A stretch of 64,000 bases of DNA from Escherichia coli (GTDB lineage Bacteria; Pseudomonadota; Gammaproteobacteria; Enterobacterales; Enterobacteriaceae), in contig NZ_AP027764.1 of NCBI RefSeq assembly GCF_036503815.1, positions 1,984,001 through 2,048,000 on the forward strand, given 5' to 3'. A model generated the notes under the pieces. It made no database searches. It saw only the letters and a program-made list of their open reading frames with translations, and had not been told where the DNA came from. The position numbers and the translations under genes are program-made. Below are positions 52,952 to 60,464 of this stretch, piece after piece. Position 1 is the stretch's first letter, and every line of letters starts with the position of its first letter.

Positions 52952-53039
52952 CTTAAGATGTCAAAAACCCGCTATCCGTTAAAAAGCAATGCTCAACTAA
53001 GGTCAGTGACATTGCGCTATAAAGCGAATTTTTAGAATT

Positions 53040-53115
53040 TGGCTCCTCTGACTGGACTCGAACCAGTGACATACGGATTAACAGTCCGCCGTTCTACCGA
53101 CTGAACTACAGAGGA
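53040..53115 (-). tRNA. asnT: tRNA-Asn(GTT)
   Basis: The fourth identical 76-nt tRNA-Asn, with encoded CCA. Its position between yeeJ and mtfA corresponds to asnT of K-12, the copy most often named as the E. coli HPI target, yet here it is free of insertion. Confidence 0.95.
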
Positions 53116-53215
53116 ATCGTGTGAACAGGGCGCATGTTACTTAGCGGTACCTTGTCTGTCAACACTAAATTTCATAAGTCATTTCAATTGGTTAATTAAT
53201 CTGCAAAGTTGTTAA

Positions 53216-54013
53216 TTAATGAACATTCGTCGCCGAAAACGAGTCTGTATCATTAGCGTGATGCAGTCTCTGCAAAGGATCTTGTTGATAAAATTGGCAG
53301 AAACGTTGCCACAATGAAGGGAAACGAGGAGCAAAAAGTTCTGGGGCGCTAAAGAAATATTCAGAAAGTACAGCAAAACACTCAGCAGGATCACTGGCAG
53401 CATAAGCATCAATGCTCGCCGCATTCTCGCCAACCAATTCGATCTCTTCCTGAATGTTGTTCATTGCAGCATGAAGATCGTGTTCCCAGCCAGCAACCTC
53501 ACGCAACGGAATAAAGGGAACTCCGCTGGCGCGATCGCCATTACGGGTGTCCAGCTTATGAGCGACTTCATGAATAATCAGGTTAAAACCAGAAGCATCA
53601 AACGAATCTTGTATATCCAACCAGTTCAAAACGATTGGCCCTTGCTGCCAGCTCTGACCTGACTGAACAATACGTTGGTTATGCACTAAACCGATATCGT
53701 CTTCCCACTCATCATCGACTACAAATGGCGCAGGGTAAATTAAGACTTCATGAAAACCATCCAGCCATTCTAGCCCTAACTCCAGAACGGGCAGGCAAAA
53801 TAGAAGGGCTATCCGGCAGCTTCTTAATGAATCCAGCTCAAAGCCCTGTAAGGGAACAAGCCGTTTTTGCTGTAAAAAACGTTCGGCAAGAGTGACTAAT
53901 TTGCTTTGTTCCTGTTCCGTCAGACACGTTAAAAGGGGAATCGATAGTGCTTCCTGCCAGGGAAGGGCAGTTTGATGTGCTGATTCTTGTACTTTCCAGG
54001 GCCACTTAATCAT
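53216..54013 (-). CDS. mtfA: Mlc titration factor / zinc peptidase MtfA
   Basis: A 265-aa cytoplasmic metallopeptidase (formerly YeeI) that binds the glucose repressor Mlc and so derepresses ptsG. It is a gluzincin with similarity to the anthrax lethal factor fold. The zinc motif is HEVAH at residues 148-152, and DPAECFAVLSEYFF about 60 residues later supplies the third ligand Glu. ATG 54013 (MIKWPWK) gives the known length; an in-frame ATG at 54052 is less likely. It stands between tRNA-Asn and tRNA-Ser as in K-12. Confidence 0.95.
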   Translation of the reverse strand: MIKWPWKVQESAHQTALPWQEALSIPLLTCLTEQEQSKLVTLAERFLQQKRLVPLQGFELDSLRSCRIALLFCLPVLELGLEWLDGFHEVLIYPAPFVVDDEWEDDIGLVHNQRIVQSGQSWQQGPIVLNWLDIQDSFDASGFNLIIHEVAHKLDTRNGDRASGVPFIPLREVAGWEHDLHAAMNNIQEEIELVGENAASIDAYAASDPAECFAVLSEYFFSAPELFAPRFPSLWQRFCQFYQQDPLQRLHHANDTDSFSATNVH

Positions 54014-54106
54014 CGTTTTGCTCGCAAACTCGTCACTTGAACAAAATTGCACGGACAGGGACTGTTAAAATGCCAAATTTCCTGGCATCATGGCAACCAT
54101 CTGAAC

Positions 54107-54196
54107 GGAGAGATGCCGGAGCGGCTGAACGGACCGGTCTCGAAAACCGGAGTGGGGGCAACTCCACCGGGGGTTCAAATCCCCCTCTCTCCGCCA
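54107..54196 (+). tRNA. serU: tRNA-Ser(CGA), prophage target
   Basis: A 90-nt type II tRNA gene with anticodon CGA (in GGTCTCGAAAACC), the long variable arm (GTGGGGGCAACTCCAC), the T-loop GGTTCAAATCC and encoded CCA. The variable arm differs from K-12 serU by a compensated pair, if memory is right (GTAGGGG to GTGGGGG and CTCTAC to CTCCAC), which keeps the stem. A phage integrase gene begins on the other strand just past the CCA, so the tRNA 3' end is the attachment site of the prophage. Confidence 0.95.
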
Positions 54197-54248
54197 AAAT
54201 TCAATCAATTACACATCATTAAGTCAGTGACAAAAATCACACTTGGAA

Positions 54249-55274
54249 TTACTTGGAATATTTTCTTGGAATATTTTCAGGTAACGGGACATCAAGTGTT
54301 GGTGAAACTTTAACCTTCCTGTCATAGATTAGCACTTGCCCTTCGGTTTTGTGACCAGAGAAAAGTTGCTTATCCCGGCTGCTTCCTTCATAGTCTGAAA
54401 TTCCTTTCGCCTTCAGATCATGAAAGGTGAAGTCGGTTAAAATACCTGAAATTTTGCCTGCGCGATTTCTTGCTTCTACCCACATTTCGTTAAAGCCTTT
54501 GTACATATATCGGTTGCCGTATTGATTGCTGATTACATAGGCGGATGTTGGTAACTGTTTTGCTTTTTCGATCGCCGCCTGTAATCGTGGACTCCATGCT
54601 TTTATCTGTTTTTTCCCTGTTTTCCCTTGCTGGATAAAGATCCCGTCGTTTCCAATCTGCTCCCATTTCAGCGATAACACATCGGAAACCCTCGCTGCAC
54701 ACAGATAGGCAATTTCCATTGCGATAAAAACAGGAAGAGGTGCAACGCTTAATACTGCCTGGTATTCTTTGTCGGTTACATATCGTTCGCGGTTTTTGGC
54801 CTTGAATTTACTTACACCTGCACATGGGTTAGCCTTCACGTATCCTCGCTCATACCCCCAACTGTAAACGCGGGACATACTGCTTTTTTCATGGTTGGCT
54901 TGCGTTTTACTCTGTTCCCCTCTCTTGTCCATGTATCGACGGATGTGTTCTGGTTTTATGGAATCTGCCGGCACCTTACCGAATACGGCAAGCAACTTTT
55001 TTTGATGTTGCAGATAATCTTTTTGTGTTCTTGGACTGAGGTCACTGTAACAGGCGCTGGCGAGGAATTTTTCCCACAAGCGACCGAATGTCATTGCACG
55101 ATCGCGATTATTTACAGTTTCCTCATACTTTTTCCATAAAGCAGCTAAACCATCCTTGATGGCGGTTAGTGTTACAGATTCTCTGGATGTTGGTTTCCAT
55201 ACATAACTATATTTATTTGGGTATACATTTGGAGGTAATTTTTCGTGTTCAGGATTTTTCCTTCGTCTTCCCAT
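54249..55274 (-). CDS. Prophage integrase, lambda-type tyrosine recombinase
   Basis: A 341-aa integrase. The first residues MGRRRKNPEHEKLPPNVY match the lambda-type arm-binding domain (lambda Int also begins MGRRR and has LPPNLY). The core-binding domain covers about 65-160. Catalytic residues: Arg195 in AARVSDV, His285 with Lys288 in place of the usual Arg (HDLKAKG), His308 in FSGHKT and Tyr317. The HDLK form is seen in other enterobacterial prophage integrases, so it need not be inactive. The stop lies 53 bp from the serU 3' end. Its start abuts the excisionase stop with a one-base overlap. Confidence 0.93.
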   Translation of the reverse strand: MGRRRKNPEHEKLPPNVYPNKYSYVWKPTSRESVTLTAIKDGLAALWKKYEETVNNRDRAMTFGRLWEKFLASACYSDLSPRTQKDYLQHQKKLLAVFGKVPADSIKPEHIRRYMDKRGEQSKTQANHEKSSMSRVYSWGYERGYVKANPCAGVSKFKAKNRERYVTDKEYQAVLSVAPLPVFIAMEIAYLCAARVSDVLSLKWEQIGNDGIFIQQGKTGKKQIKAWSPRLQAAIEKAKQLPTSAYVISNQYGNRYMYKGFNEMWVEARNRAGKISGILTDFTFHDLKAKGISDYEGSSRDKQLFSGHKTEGQVLIYDRKVKVSPTLDVPLPENIPRKYSK

Positions 55275-55477
55275 CAGATCGCACCAAAATTCGGCTCTAC
55301 CTCGCGTGGTGGTAAAGTTTTATTGCAGGTAAATAGATCCCGGCTGACAATCGGTTTGCCACTACGATTGGTATAGAACGGAAGCCCGTTTTCCATTAAC
55401 CATTTTCGCTGGTGACTTGCATATTTGCAGCCCGTTAATATTAGCAATTCATCTTCGGTTAAAAATAAGCTGCTCAT
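55274..55477 (-). CDS. DUF4224 excisionase-like protein
   Basis: A 67-aa protein of the DUF4224 family, found directly upstream of integrase in many enterobacterial prophages, where it is presumed to be the excisionase. The sequence LTEDELLILTGCKYASHQRKWL is the usual N-terminal signature and NGLPFYTNRSGKPIVSRDLF the wing. The stop overlaps the integrase start by one base, so the two are translationally coupled. Excision activity is inferred from family and position. Confidence 0.8.
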   Translation of the reverse strand: MSSLFLTEDELLILTGCKYASHQRKWLMENGLPFYTNRSGKPIVSRDLFTCNKTLPPREVEPNFGAI

Positions 55478-55535
55478 AGCTATATCTCATAACCGCCGCT
55501 AACTATATACGGTTAGCGGCAATTAGGGTTGAACA

Positions 55536-58007
55536 TTAAAAATCAGCCTGACTCGGGATCAGTTTTTGCCAGATAACTGAAACGTATTTTGCCTGGTAAC
55601 GGGCGTCATCAAGTGCATTATGGCGCTCACCTTCGAATGGAATAGCCGTTCTGGCATCGAAGTCTATGGATTTCCCCAGCTCAACGATTGTGCGTACATC
55701 GCGATCGTTGTAGTAACGCCACGGGCAGGGGATCCCCTGCCGTTCGTATGAACGGCGCAAAATCGTGTTGTCGAAGTTGGCTCCATTTCCCCAGACCTGA
55801 ACAAAAAATTCACCGGAGTTTTCGTCGATAAATTCCCGCAATTGTAACAGTGCATCATCTAACGGGATTTCATCGGTCATAATGGCAGATTGCGCTTCGC
55901 GTGATTGCTTAAGCCACCATTTAATGGTGTCCCGATCAATGACTCCGCCAGCAGTTTCCAGATCGATAGTCTTACTAAATTCAGGTCCCATATCTCCGGT
56001 TTGCGGATCGAAAAATATTGCACCTATTGAGATGATCGGGGCATCAGGATTTTTTCCCATGGTTTCAAGGTCGATCATTAGATGGTCACACGTCCTGCTG
56101 GTGGATGTGATTTCGTGATGACCGTTCACCTTAATTGAGTGATCTGCCGTCTCGCCAGTTTCATTATCGCTATCGTGATGCTGATTGCCGCCAGTGTTCT
56201 CCTTGTGTGGATGTTCAGCGCCTTCCATTTCCTCCGGATCATCTTCCTGAACTTCAACCTGATACTCTTCATCGAATGTTTCCTGGTATGTTGCGTCGCC
56301 CATCACCGCGCCACAATCAGGGCAGTTGCCGCCGCCGGTCTGACCGCAGGCGGTGCAGACTTTTTCCACTTCCTGTTGCGCCACTGGTTCAGGCTGTTTC
56401 GTTTCTGGCTCGTTTTGTAACGCATTTGGACTGTTTTGTTCCGCTTTTTGGTCGTTCCGTTCCGATTCATGCTGGTTCTGGTTCACAGAATCGCTAGTCT
56501 GGATCCCTTTAACCCATTTCGGATCATTCGGGTCACTAATCCCTTCAACAAATTCACCACGTGATGCAGCAAGCAACTTATCGGCGTCAGGCTGGCTGAT
56601 ATTGGCTGCCTGCATAATTTTGTTTACTTCGTCAGCGGTAACTTTTATCGGCTCTGGTTGTTCTGAATCTTCAGCGGTATCTACATTTTGCGGTAAGCCC
56701 GTGTATGTGCCATTTTTTCGGGCAAAATATTCTTCTTTTGTGATTTCAGTGGCGCCAGCAGCCAGTGCCTTATCCAGACCAGAAAGTTTGTTTGCGCGAC
56801 CGTATTTTTCTCCGTCCTTATCTGCGAAGAGGAAATAGAACGGCCCCTCACGCTCTACAGATGGTTCAGCTTCCGGCGCGGTTTCATTTTTTGGGATATC
56901 AGATACCTCAGTTTCCACTGCATCAGTTTGTGTTTCTGATGACTGGAGAACATCAACAGTGACCAGGTCTGTTTCTTCATTCTCAAACACGCCCTTTGTC
57001 GTCAGGTATTCGCAGATATATTTGTTCAGTGCTACGGGATCTTTGTGAATGTCGATCGGACGCTCACGGACAAGGCCAAAAATAGTTTGGCGGTCGTAGC
57101 GAAGGGCATCAGGCTGTTTGCGCATTGATGCCGAGATACGCTTCCAGTCTTCGCGGTCGTTGTCGATAACTTCATTTTTTGCCCAGCGATGGATGCTGCC
57201 GTCAATGTTTCCGGCATCCACATCACCAGGCCAGAGAGCGTAGGCCAGTTCGTCATCCAGTGTTTTCCATGTCTGCTTGTATTCGCGATGAATGGCAGCA
57301 ATGACCGGGCTGATTTTTCCTGTTGAATTTTCAGTGTACTGTTGATTGACTCTGGCGCGGGCGAGATCAACAACAGACGTGTATTTTCCGGTTTCCTTGC
57401 GTTCACCTTCGCGACGTTTTTTCCAGATGCGCATCTCTGCCTGAATTTCGGGCCATTTAGCACCAGGAATACATTTATGCTTAACCCACCCAATGGCGTG
57501 CAACTTAAGCTCCGGATACATGGCGTTAACTTCTGGCATTTTCATCAACGCTTCAACGATATGTCCGTCGAATGTTGCCATGCCTTCCTGCAACAATTCC
57601 TGTGCGCTAATAACCATATCAACGGTGATGTTTTCACATGTGTCGAACTTAACCATGACAGCGTTCTGTACTTCAGGGGCCAGCTTGTCAAAAGTGACGT
57701 TCATCGGATCGGATTCAGTCTCAACCGGGACAAAAGAAGCAGACTCCTCATCCCAGCGGTTTTCCTGCATATATTCAGCATCCCATGAATCGAGGGCAGG
57801 GCGGGGTATGCCAGGTTTATCCTCGCAGACAATAAATTTATAAGCGCAGTCCTGAGCAGCCGGATAATGTTCCAGGAACTGCCAGTGAAATTTTGCTCGA
57901 GCACGGCGTTCGTCGCCAGCTTCAATGGCTGTGGCTACAGCCACAGCGCCTTCTTCCCTTGTTGCCAGTTCGTCAGGAATAGCGGCGCAAATAAAGACTT
58001 TACTCAT
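55536..58007 (-). CDS. RecE-like N-terminal/linker fused to a DEDDh exonuclease
   Basis: An 823-aa prophage protein. Residues 477-622 closely resemble the linker of Rac RecE as I remember it: LLAASRGEFVEGISDPNDP, the zinc-ribbon CTACGQTGGGNCPDCGAVMG (Cys551, 554, 562, 565) and TYQETFDEE...DPEEMEGAEHPH. After this RecE would continue into its PD-(D/E)XK nuclease. Here residues 640-823 form instead a DnaQ-like 3'-5' exonuclease with Asp646, Glu648 (MIDLETMG), Asp746 (GNGANFDN), His796 and Asp801 (ERHNALDDARYQA). It probably acts in phage recombination or nucleic acid turnover. It lies last before the Xis/Int genes on the leftward early operon. Confidence 0.85.
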   Translation of the reverse strand: MSKVFICAAIPDELATREEGAVAVATAIEAGDERRARAKFHWQFLEHYPAAQDCAYKFIVCEDKPGIPRPALDSWDAEYMQENRWDEESASFVPVETESDPMNVTFDKLAPEVQNAVMVKFDTCENITVDMVISAQELLQEGMATFDGHIVEALMKMPEVNAMYPELKLHAIGWVKHKCIPGAKWPEIQAEMRIWKKRREGERKETGKYTSVVDLARARVNQQYTENSTGKISPVIAAIHREYKQTWKTLDDELAYALWPGDVDAGNIDGSIHRWAKNEVIDNDREDWKRISASMRKQPDALRYDRQTIFGLVRERPIDIHKDPVALNKYICEYLTTKGVFENEETDLVTVDVLQSSETQTDAVETEVSDIPKNETAPEAEPSVEREGPFYFLFADKDGEKYGRANKLSGLDKALAAGATEITKEEYFARKNGTYTGLPQNVDTAEDSEQPEPIKVTADEVNKIMQAANISQPDADKLLAASRGEFVEGISDPNDPKWVKGIQTSDSVNQNQHESERNDQKAEQNSPNALQNEPETKQPEPVAQQEVEKVCTACGQTGGGNCPDCGAVMGDATYQETFDEEYQVEVQEDDPEEMEGAEHPHKENTGGNQHHDSDNETGETADHSIKVNGHHEITSTSRTCDHLMIDLETMGKNPDAPIISIGAIFFDPQTGDMGPEFSKTIDLETAGGVIDRDTIKWWLKQSREAQSAIMTDEIPLDDALLQLREFIDENSGEFFVQVWGNGANFDNTILRRSYERQGIPCPWRYYNDRDVRTIVELGKSIDFDARTAIPFEGERHNALDDARYQAKYVSVIWQKLIPSQADF

Positions 58008-58100
58008 TTTGTTTTAACCTCATGACAGATTTAAGGATGAACAAATCCCTGCCATTGCTGGCATATAAGAATGAAACCGGATATTTATTACGGAACTGTT

Positions 58101-58301
58101 TTAAAGACCTTCCGGGATTTCGATATTATCCTGGTGAATAACTTTATCGACCGGGTAACAGTTACCGGGAATTTTCTGTTCGGTTGCTGCAGTCATACAC
58201 TCCTGCATTGTCCTGTGAACACTGACTGCAATATCAACTGGCTCTCCGGAAACAAGAAAAACTGTCAGAACAAGCGCAAATGCTGAATTTATTGTGCACA
58301 T
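58101..58301 (-). CDS. ydfD: Lysis-associated DUF1482 protein YdfD
   Basis: A 66-aa protein matching Qin prophage YdfD. The conserved part is NSAFALVLTVFLVSGEPVDI, then TMQECMTAATEQKIPGNCYP and the DNIEIPEGL end. The N-terminus is a hydrophobic, membrane-active segment. In K-12, overproduction of YdfD is reported to lyse cells, and co-expressed DicB relieves it. The ATG at 58301 overlaps the dicB stop by 13 bp, which fits translational coupling. K-12 annotations start a few residues later (MNSAF), and no strong ribosome site decides the matter. Confidence 0.85.
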   Translation of the reverse strand: MCTINSAFALVLTVFLVSGEPVDIAVSVHRTMQECMTAATEQKIPGNCYPVDKVIHQDNIEIPEGL

Positions 58302-58477
58302 CCTTTTGGCATCAGACGTAAACGAGCCAGCATTGAAACAATGCATATTTTATTTAATAGCTCCCGTTCTTGTTTTCTCTTGTTAATGGCATCTTCAGTA
58401 AATACAGGGTTACTGATAGTGACACCAATTTCAAAACAACCTTCAGACGTATTAACGTTTGGTAATAACGTTTTCAT
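58289..58477 (-). CDS. dicB: Cell division inhibitor DicB
   Basis: A 62-aa protein that appears identical or nearly identical to DicB of the Qin prophage: MKTLLPNVNTSEGCFEIGV, then TISNPVFTEDAINKRKQ, and LRLMPKGCAQ at the end. DicB recruits MinC to septa through ZipA and so blocks FtsZ ring function; it also reduces infection by some phages that use the mannose PTS. ATG 58477 gives the exact known length. It lies directly downstream of the dicF sRNA and upstream of ydfD in one leftward transcript. Expression should be silent while DicA holds the operator at 59659-59707. Confidence 0.96.
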   Translation of the reverse strand: MKTLLPNVNTSEGCFEIGVTISNPVFTEDAINKRKQERELLNKICIVSMLARLRLMPKGCAQ

Positions 58478-58651
58478 TATCGCGTCCTCAACAATGAATT
58501 TTGTGATGCAGTGCCTGGTGCCTCCAGGTGGCGTTAACCAGTTAACAATTAACGCCGGATACAGAGAATCCATCCATAACACTGTTTTTGGTTTTAACTG
58601 TTCCGCGTGCGCTTAGCCGCATTCACCGCATCACAAAATTCACTTTAAAAA

Positions 58652-58704
58652 CGGAGGCAGAGCAGTCACGGAGTAAAACTGATACCGCCAAACGTCACCA
58701 GAAA
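58652..58704 (-). ncRNA. dicF: DicF small RNA
   Basis: The 53 nt from 58704 leftward begin TTTCTGGTGACGTTTGGCGG and continue TATCAGTTTTACTCCGTGAC, as in K-12 DicF, which base-pairs with ftsZ mRNA and with xylR, pykA and other targets through Hfq. From memory the last bases differ: here GCCTCCG before the T-run, against GCCGCCC in K-12. The RNA is cut out of the dicB operon transcript by RNase III/RNase E in K-12. It lies between ydfC and dicB, as in Qin. The ftsZ-pairing region near the 5' end is conserved. Confidence 0.92.
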
Positions 58705-59044
58705 ATTGATAACAGAGGGCGTTGCAGCGGGGTTGTCACTTAAGCGTATGGTCAACCTGACAACTCGGTGTCCTCAACGGGGAAGGAATAACCCCGCCAT
58801 ACTTACCGCCGCGCCATTTCGCGGGTTGCCACAACCGGAAGCGCACGGTCGACGAAAATTTAACGACAGGCTATCTATGAACCAGCTACCTCGCCGTGCG
58901 CTTTCGCGTTATGCCCTGACTTTTCAGGGATATATCCTTTCAGTAAACTGCCGGTGCCGGATGCTCACCCGTGTCCGGCGCACGCACTCCACCTCACCCG
59001 TGGAGAACTCCTTAATTACCAACCTTAGCTTCGTTGGTTAGCTA
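58705..59044 (-). other. Untranslated spacer of the dic operon upstream of dicF
   Basis: About 340 bp between the ydfC stop and DicF with no plausible ORF on the coding strand. The minus-strand RNA can form several GC-rich stems, for example TGCGCCGGACACGGGTGAGC with its CCGGCACCGG neighbour. It probably belongs to the long dicF precursor processed by ribonucleases. The plus-strand 111-aa ORF here is antisense and not credible. Confidence 0.55.
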
Positions 59045-59263
59045 TTAACGCGGGTATGTAATCATTCTGGCAATGCTTAATGCCGCTGCTTTTTCCAGCT
59101 TGGTGATATCCTGCTCCAGAGCGGACAGATTTTCAGCCTGCTTAGCCCTGGCTTCATTGGCCCATTTCAGATCCTGCGCTGCATTAATTTTCTGGCGCAT
59201 CCACTCATAAAGTTCATCATCGGTATAGTCTGGCGCGATGATGACGGGTTCTCGTTTCTGCAT
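59045..59263 (-). CDS. ydfC: Qin-like small protein YdfC
   Basis: A 72-aa acidic and helical protein matching Qin YdfC (MQKREPVIIAPDYTDDELYE, then DLKWANEARAKQAENLSALE, ending ARMITYPR). The central part looks like a short coiled coil. Function is unknown. A GCGAGGAACC ribosome site precedes the ATG, and it follows ydfB by 29 bp in the dicA-dicB leftward operon. Confidence 0.85.
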   Translation of the reverse strand: MQKREPVIIAPDYTDDELYEWMRQKINAAQDLKWANEARAKQAENLSALEQDITKLEKAAALSIARMITYPR

Positions 59264-59292
59264 ACTGGTTCCTCGCGGTGCTGTTTCGCTTA

Positions 59293-59421
59293 TCAGCCGT
59301 TAGATTTTGCCAAACTGGAAAGCGCCTGTTTAAACTCACTGAAGCTGAGAGCTTCTTCGCCTTCGGCAAGGCCTTCGAAGTATTCTTCGTAAGCCTTTTC
59401 CATAATTGTGTCGAAATCCAT
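59293..59421 (-). CDS. ydfB: Qin-like small protein YdfB
   Basis: A 42-aa acidic protein (MDFDTIMEKAYEEYFEGLAE, then EALSFSEFKQALSSLAKSNG) matching YdfB of Qin with about one substitution as far as I remember. It begins 1 bp after the ydfA stop, so it is probably translationally coupled. Function is unknown. The acidic character could suit a nucleic-acid-mimicking or regulatory peptide, but this is speculation. Confidence 0.85.
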   Translation of the reverse strand: MDFDTIMEKAYEEYFEGLAEGEEALSFSEFKQALSSLAKSNG

Positions 59422-59422
59422 A

Positions 59423-59578
59423 TCACTCACCTGAGTTTCTTTCCAGCCATCGACGGGCACCATTTTTGGTTTTAAACGTTTTGCTTTTGGTATACGTCAT
59501 CGCGGTGAATGTGCCGTCCTGGTTGGGAAACACGCCGTATACCAGAGATTCGTTGTTGCCAAGATCGATAGTATCCAT
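59423..59578 (-). CDS. ydfA: Qin-like small protein YdfA (DUF1391)
   Basis: A 51-aa protein matching YdfA of Qin: MDTIDLGNNESLVYGVFPNQ, then FTAMTYTKSKTFKTKNGARR and WLERNSGE. ATG 59578 has GAGGT 5-6 nt upstream; the frame is open to 59632 but without such a signal. It is the first gene of the dicB operon, directly downstream of the operator region at 59659-59707. Function unknown. Confidence 0.87.
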   Translation of the reverse strand: MDTIDLGNNESLVYGVFPNQDGTFTAMTYTKSKTFKTKNGARRWLERNSGE

Positions 59579-59658
59579 GCTGACCTCATTTCCCCTTAAC
59601 GCCGGGGTAGCGGAACTGTTTGCTGAGAACACCGTGCGGTGTCTTGATGTAAGTAAGA

Positions 59659-59707
59659 TTAGCTATAACTAACAGAATGGTCAAGTATTTTGTTTGTTAT
59701 GACTAAC
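59659..59707 (-). promoter_or_regulatory. DicA operators at the dicB operon promoter
   Basis: TTAGCTATAACTAAC (59659-59673) and GTTATGACTAAC (59696-59707) are variants of the palindrome GTTAGTCATGACTAAC found between dicA and dicC. They lie upstream of ydfA, where DicA is known in K-12 to repress the dicB promoter. Confidence 0.7.
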
Positions 59708-59721
59708 GTTTTTGGCAACCC

Positions 59722-59752
59722 AAAAGATAACGCATTGATTGCGTTATCTTTT
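59722..59752 (-). terminator. dicA terminator overlapping its stop codon
   Basis: AAAAGATAACGCA and its complement TGCGTTATCTTTT form a 13-bp perfect stem with a 5-nt loop. The dicA stop (59744-59746) lies inside the stem. The A/T ends give an intrinsic terminator on either strand and separate dicA from the dicB promoter. Confidence 0.8.
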
Positions 59753-60151
59753 ATTTGTTCGTTGACGGGCTTTTAATAACTCTTCAAAGAGTTTGTTGAA
59801 ATTTTTTACTCGGGCGCGCATCTCGGTGAGTTGAGCATCCTGTTCTGATTCAGGCAATGCATTAAAAAGCTCAAGGAGCTCATGTTCTTTGGGGGATAGA
59901 GCAACTGGCTCCTCAATAGGTGGTGATGGCTGCTTGTCTTCATCGCCAAATAGAATCCATGTTGGCGAGCACTGCAGTACGTTGCTGAGGGCAAAAAGAT
60001 TCTTCCCTGTAGGTTCGCTATCATCCCGTTCCCATTGTGAAACCGATACATGAGAAATTTTCAGGGCTTTAGCAAGAGACCTTTGGGTGTATTTGAGGTT
60101 TTTTCGGCGATATCTAATGCGTTCGCCAATGGTTAAATTTTTTGTATCCAT
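59744..60151 (-). CDS. dicA: Prophage repressor DicA
   Basis: A 135-aa repressor of the P22 C2 type, same length as Qin DicA. The HTH lies in the first 65 residues (RSLAKALKISHVSVSQWERDD), followed by NLFALSNVLQCSPTWILFGD and the C-terminal tail NKLFEELLKARQRTNKR. It represses dicC and the dicB operon. It lacks a peptidase-type cleavage domain, so RecA-stimulated self-cleavage is not expected. From memory Qin DicA has Gly where this one has the first Asp of WERDD, next to the recognition helix. Divergent from dicC across the operator palindromes at 60154-60220. Confidence 0.95.
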   Translation of the reverse strand: MDTKNLTIGERIRYRRKNLKYTQRSLAKALKISHVSVSQWERDDSEPTGKNLFALSNVLQCSPTWILFGDEDKQPSPPIEEPVALSPKEHELLELFNALPESEQDAQLTEMRARVKNFNKLFEELLKARQRTNKR

Positions 60152-60153
60152 AG

Positions 60154-60220
60154 TTAGCTAATGCTAAATCTTATTGACTATGTTTTTGTTAACATCTATT
60201 TTGTTAGTCATGACTAACAA
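60154..60220. promoter_or_regulatory. DicA/DicC operator region
   Basis: A perfect 20-bp palindrome, TTGTTAGTCATGACTAACAA (60201-60220), and a related imperfect one, TTAGCTAATGCTAA (60154-60167), occupy the 82-bp gap between the divergent dicA and dicC starts. The same half-site TGACTAAC recurs upstream of ydfA. Confidence 0.8.
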
Positions 60221-60233
60221 TTAGGTGCTTTAA

Positions 60234-60464
60234 ATGCTTAAAACTGACGCACTTTTGTATTTCGGTTCAAAAACAAAACTTGCACAAGCTGCTGGTATTC
60301 GTTTGGCTTCGCTTTATAGCTGGAAAGGGGAGCTAGTTCCTGAAGGTCGCGCGATGCGCCTGCAAGAGGCATCCGGCGGGGAACTTCAGTACGACCCCAA
60401 AGTTTATGACGAATATCGTAAGGCAAAGCGGGCGGGGCGGTTGAACAATGAAAATCACCCCTGA
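60234..60464 (+). CDS. dicC: Cro-like regulator DicC
   Basis: A 76-aa Cro/YdaS-type DNA-binding protein with the length and sequence of Qin DicC (LLYFGSKTKLAQAAGIRLAS, then LYSWKGELVPEGRAMRLQEA). The HTH is at about residues 12-40. It heads the rightward early operon and is the counterpart of DicA. The stop overlaps the YdaT-family gene by 17 bp. Confidence 0.94.
   Translation: MLKTDALLYFGSKTKLAQAAGIRLASLYSWKGELVPEGRAMRLQEASGGELQYDPKVYDEYRKAKRAGRLNNENHP

Noticed and set aside
58706..59041. 111-aa plus-strand ORF in the dicF leader
   Set aside because: It is antisense to the dic operon transcript and shows no recognisable family.
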